64,000 bases of DNA from Anaerolineae bacterium (GTDB lineage: Bacteria > Chloroflexota > Anaerolineae > B4-G1 > SLSP01), in contig JAPKMR010000013.1 in assembly GCA_026645815.1 (NCBI GenBank), positions 1 to 64,000 of the forward strand, given 5' to 3'. The position numbers and the translations under genes were made by a program. Positions 62,785-64,000 of the stretch are shown one piece after another. Numbering within the stretch: position 1 is the first letter of the stretch; every line of letters begins with the position of its first letter. The notes beneath the pieces are model-generated. The model saw only the letters and a program-made list of their open reading frames with translations. It was not told the origin of the DNA and searched no databases.

Positions 62785-63555
62785 ATGGAATCACCACAGC
62801 ATGCCTTGCTCGAAACGCAGTTGAAAACCTTGCGCCTGCCCACCTTTCTGCGCTACTACCGGCAACTGGCGCTGGAGGCCGCACAGGCGCAGCACAGTTA
62901 TGAGCGCTACTTGTTAGCTTTGACCGAGCAAGAATTGGCCCAACGTGAGAGTAACCGCCAACACCAGTGCATTCGCGCGGCACGCTTCCCGATGCTTAAG
63001 GAATTAGCAGATTTTGATTTTAGCGCGGTCCCCTCCCTGAATAAAGCCCGCATTCAGGATCTGGCGCAAGGACAGTATGTGCAACGCCGCGAGTCGCTGT
63101 TGTTGGTCGGTAATCCCGGATTAGGCAAAACCCACGTTGCCATCGGCTTGGCCTTGACCGCGTGTCGTCAAGGGTATCGCGTGCGCTTCTACAACGCTGC
63201 CGCACTGGTCAGTGAGTTGTTGCAGGCGCAAACCGAACACCGCTTGCTCCGCTTGCTACAATACACGTTGAAACAGCAGTTACTGGTGTTGGACGAACTA
63301 GGCTTCATCCCCTTCTCACCCACCGGCGCCCAATTGTTATTCCAATGGTGTTCGACCCTCTATGAGCGCGTCGCCCTCATCGTCACCACCAATCTGCGCT
63401 TCGCCGATTGGACGCAGGTCTTCGGCGATGAGCGACTCACCGCTGCGTTGCTGGATCGCTTAACCCATCATGCCCACATCCTCGAATTCACGGGCGAGTC
63501 CTATCGCTTCCGGCAACGCTTACAACATGAAGCTTCAGGAGGTGCCCTGGGCTAG
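62785..63555 (+). CDS. istB: IS21-family helper ATPase IstB
   Basis: 256 residues, DnaC/DnaA-like AAA+ ATPase: Walker A LLVGNPGLGKTHVA (about 110-123), Walker B LLVLDELGFIPFS, sensor VTTNLRFADW and the terminal HHAHILEFTGESYRF typical of IstB. It forms the target-DNA complex for IstA. GGAGGG lies just before the ATG. Confidence 0.95.
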   Translation: MESPQHALLETQLKTLRLPTFLRYYRQLALEAAQAQHSYERYLLALTEQELAQRESNRQHQCIRAARFPMLKELADFDFSAVPSLNKARIQDLAQGQYVQRRESLLLVGNPGLGKTHVAIGLALTACRQGYRVRFYNAAALVSELLQAQTEHRLLRLLQYTLKQQLLVLDELGFIPFSPTGAQLLFQWCSTLYERVALIVTTNLRFADWTQVFGDERLTAALLDRLTHHAHILEFTGESYRFRQRLQHEASGGALG

Positions 63556-63754
63556 CTACAGGTGCATCCGCGCCGCGTTGCCTGTCGGTAGCGTTACGCC
63601 TGTCTTTGGCCACTACGACGATATGACTCTCTGCTAGTGGGTCCCATTTCGATTGTCAAATGGGTCCCTTTTCGACCAGCTTAATCTTGACCCTTAACCC
63701 AAACTGGGTCCCTTTTCAATCATCAAATGGGTCCCTTTTCGATTGACAAAAACA

Positions 63755-63760
63755 AAGCAA
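63755..63760. repeat. 6-bp target site duplication, right copy
   Basis: AAGCAA, identical to 61150-61155. Confidence 0.6.
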
Positions 63761-63823
63761 AGAGGCGGCTTCTGTGATATGCTTTCGCGTTGACGAGACC
63801 GAAGGAGACCAAGGAGCCACCTC

Positions 63824-64000
63824 ATGTATAGATTACGCCAAATTGCTGCAGAAAGCAAATTTAGTAGCACGTTACAGTTGGAAGCTATTGGGCAGGCAGT
63901 GCCAATGGCGGAGATCAAGGCCGCACTCCAGGAGGGCGATGTGCAGGAAGTGAGCGAGCGCAAGCTGTCGATGGGGGGTCGTGGTGTTATTAGTCATTGC
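63824..64000 (+). CDS. IS4-family transposase, N-terminal part (runs off the window)
   Basis: 59 codons are open to the window edge from ATG 63824, with AAGGAG upstream. The opening MYRLRQIAAESKFSSTLQLE and the AIGQAVPMAEIKAAL stretch resemble the N-terminal domain of IS4-type transposases, which starts with a short helical region before the DDE core. The rest lies outside the window, so completeness is unknown. Confidence 0.6.
   Translation, partial: MYRLRQIAAESKFSSTLQLEAIGQAVPMAEIKAALQEGDVQEVSERKLSMGGRGVISHC

Larger units (their letters stand above)
61156..63754 (+). mobile_element. Intact IS21-family insertion sequence
   Basis: 2599 bp. Ends are TGTTTTTG (61156-61163) and its complement CAAAAACA (63747-63754), with IS21-type multiple internal terminal repeats: AAAAGGGGCCCACC and GAAAAGGGACCCACC at the left, and four GGGTCCC(T/A)TTTC copies at the right (63638-63745). 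A 6-bp AAGCAA duplication flanks it. It carries complete istA and istB and interrupts an older transposase relic. Confidence 0.88.

Overview
The window looks like part of a Chloroflexota (Anaerolineae-like) chromosome. This is an inference from the mix of lipoproteins, a ChvE/GguAB-type sugar importer, a split Tm-1-like gene pair, and a uvrA with a Gram-positive-type LexA box. No rRNA or tRNA gene was seen that would settle the taxonomy.

Positions 1-34 kb read as core or ordinary accessory genome and are visibly more G+C-rich than what follows. In order: a DUF4139 protein; a monosaccharide ABC importer (lipoprotein, double ATPase, permease) followed by a protein that fuses a degenerate sugar-type ABC ATPase to a NarL-type histidine kinase; a heterodimeric ABC exporter pair (minus strand); a sugar-related run (UPF0261, GH4 glycosidase, Kelch lipoprotein, TIM-barrel PEP-hydrolase family) that carries the two halves of the Tm-1 architecture as separate genes; a six-gene minus-strand run (ABM monooxygenase, Fe-alcohol dehydrogenase, YhfC-type protease, GT39-like membrane protein, sugar isomerase, GT2); glutathione peroxidase; aldo/keto reductase; Fpg-like DNA glycosylase; two OmpR-type response regulators; a small lipoprotein; uvrA under a LexA box; a nitroreductase with a MerR-type 19-bp-spacer promoter; and a MerR regulator with two effector domains.

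Positions 34.2-37.4 kb are mobile DNA: a decayed transposon, then an intact IS66-family element with 24-bp terminal inverted repeats and a perfect 8-bp target duplication. The latter sits in the 5' leader of a thirteen-gene, single-direction island (37.4-60.6 kb).

The island interleaves two kinds of genes. The first set are biosynthetic enzymes: four radical SAM proteins, all with expanded first-cysteine spacing; a NodU-type carbamoyltransferase; a fold-III PLP decarboxylase-like protein lacking the catalytic Cys; a PP-loop ATP pyrophosphatase; a nitroreductase; and an ATP-grasp enzyme. The second set are NTPase and conflict-type proteins: a SIR2-like protein with intact Asn and His; a 1592-residue STAND protein with a duplicated pseudo-SIR2 plus pentapeptide module; a KAP NTPase ending in an FGE/C-type-lectin-like domain; and an NB-ARC-TPR protein. 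Short gaps and shared strand suggest one transcriptional programme. My best reading is a metabolite-producing cluster joined to an NAD-targeting sensor/effector module. This is inference and is the best candidate here for an undescribed system.

The right edge (60.7-64 kb) is again mobile: a frameshifted transposase remnant cut by an intact IS21-family element (istA/istB, TGTTTTTG ends, 6-bp target duplication), then the start of an IS4-type transposase that runs off the window. The island is therefore bounded by insertion sequences on both sides.
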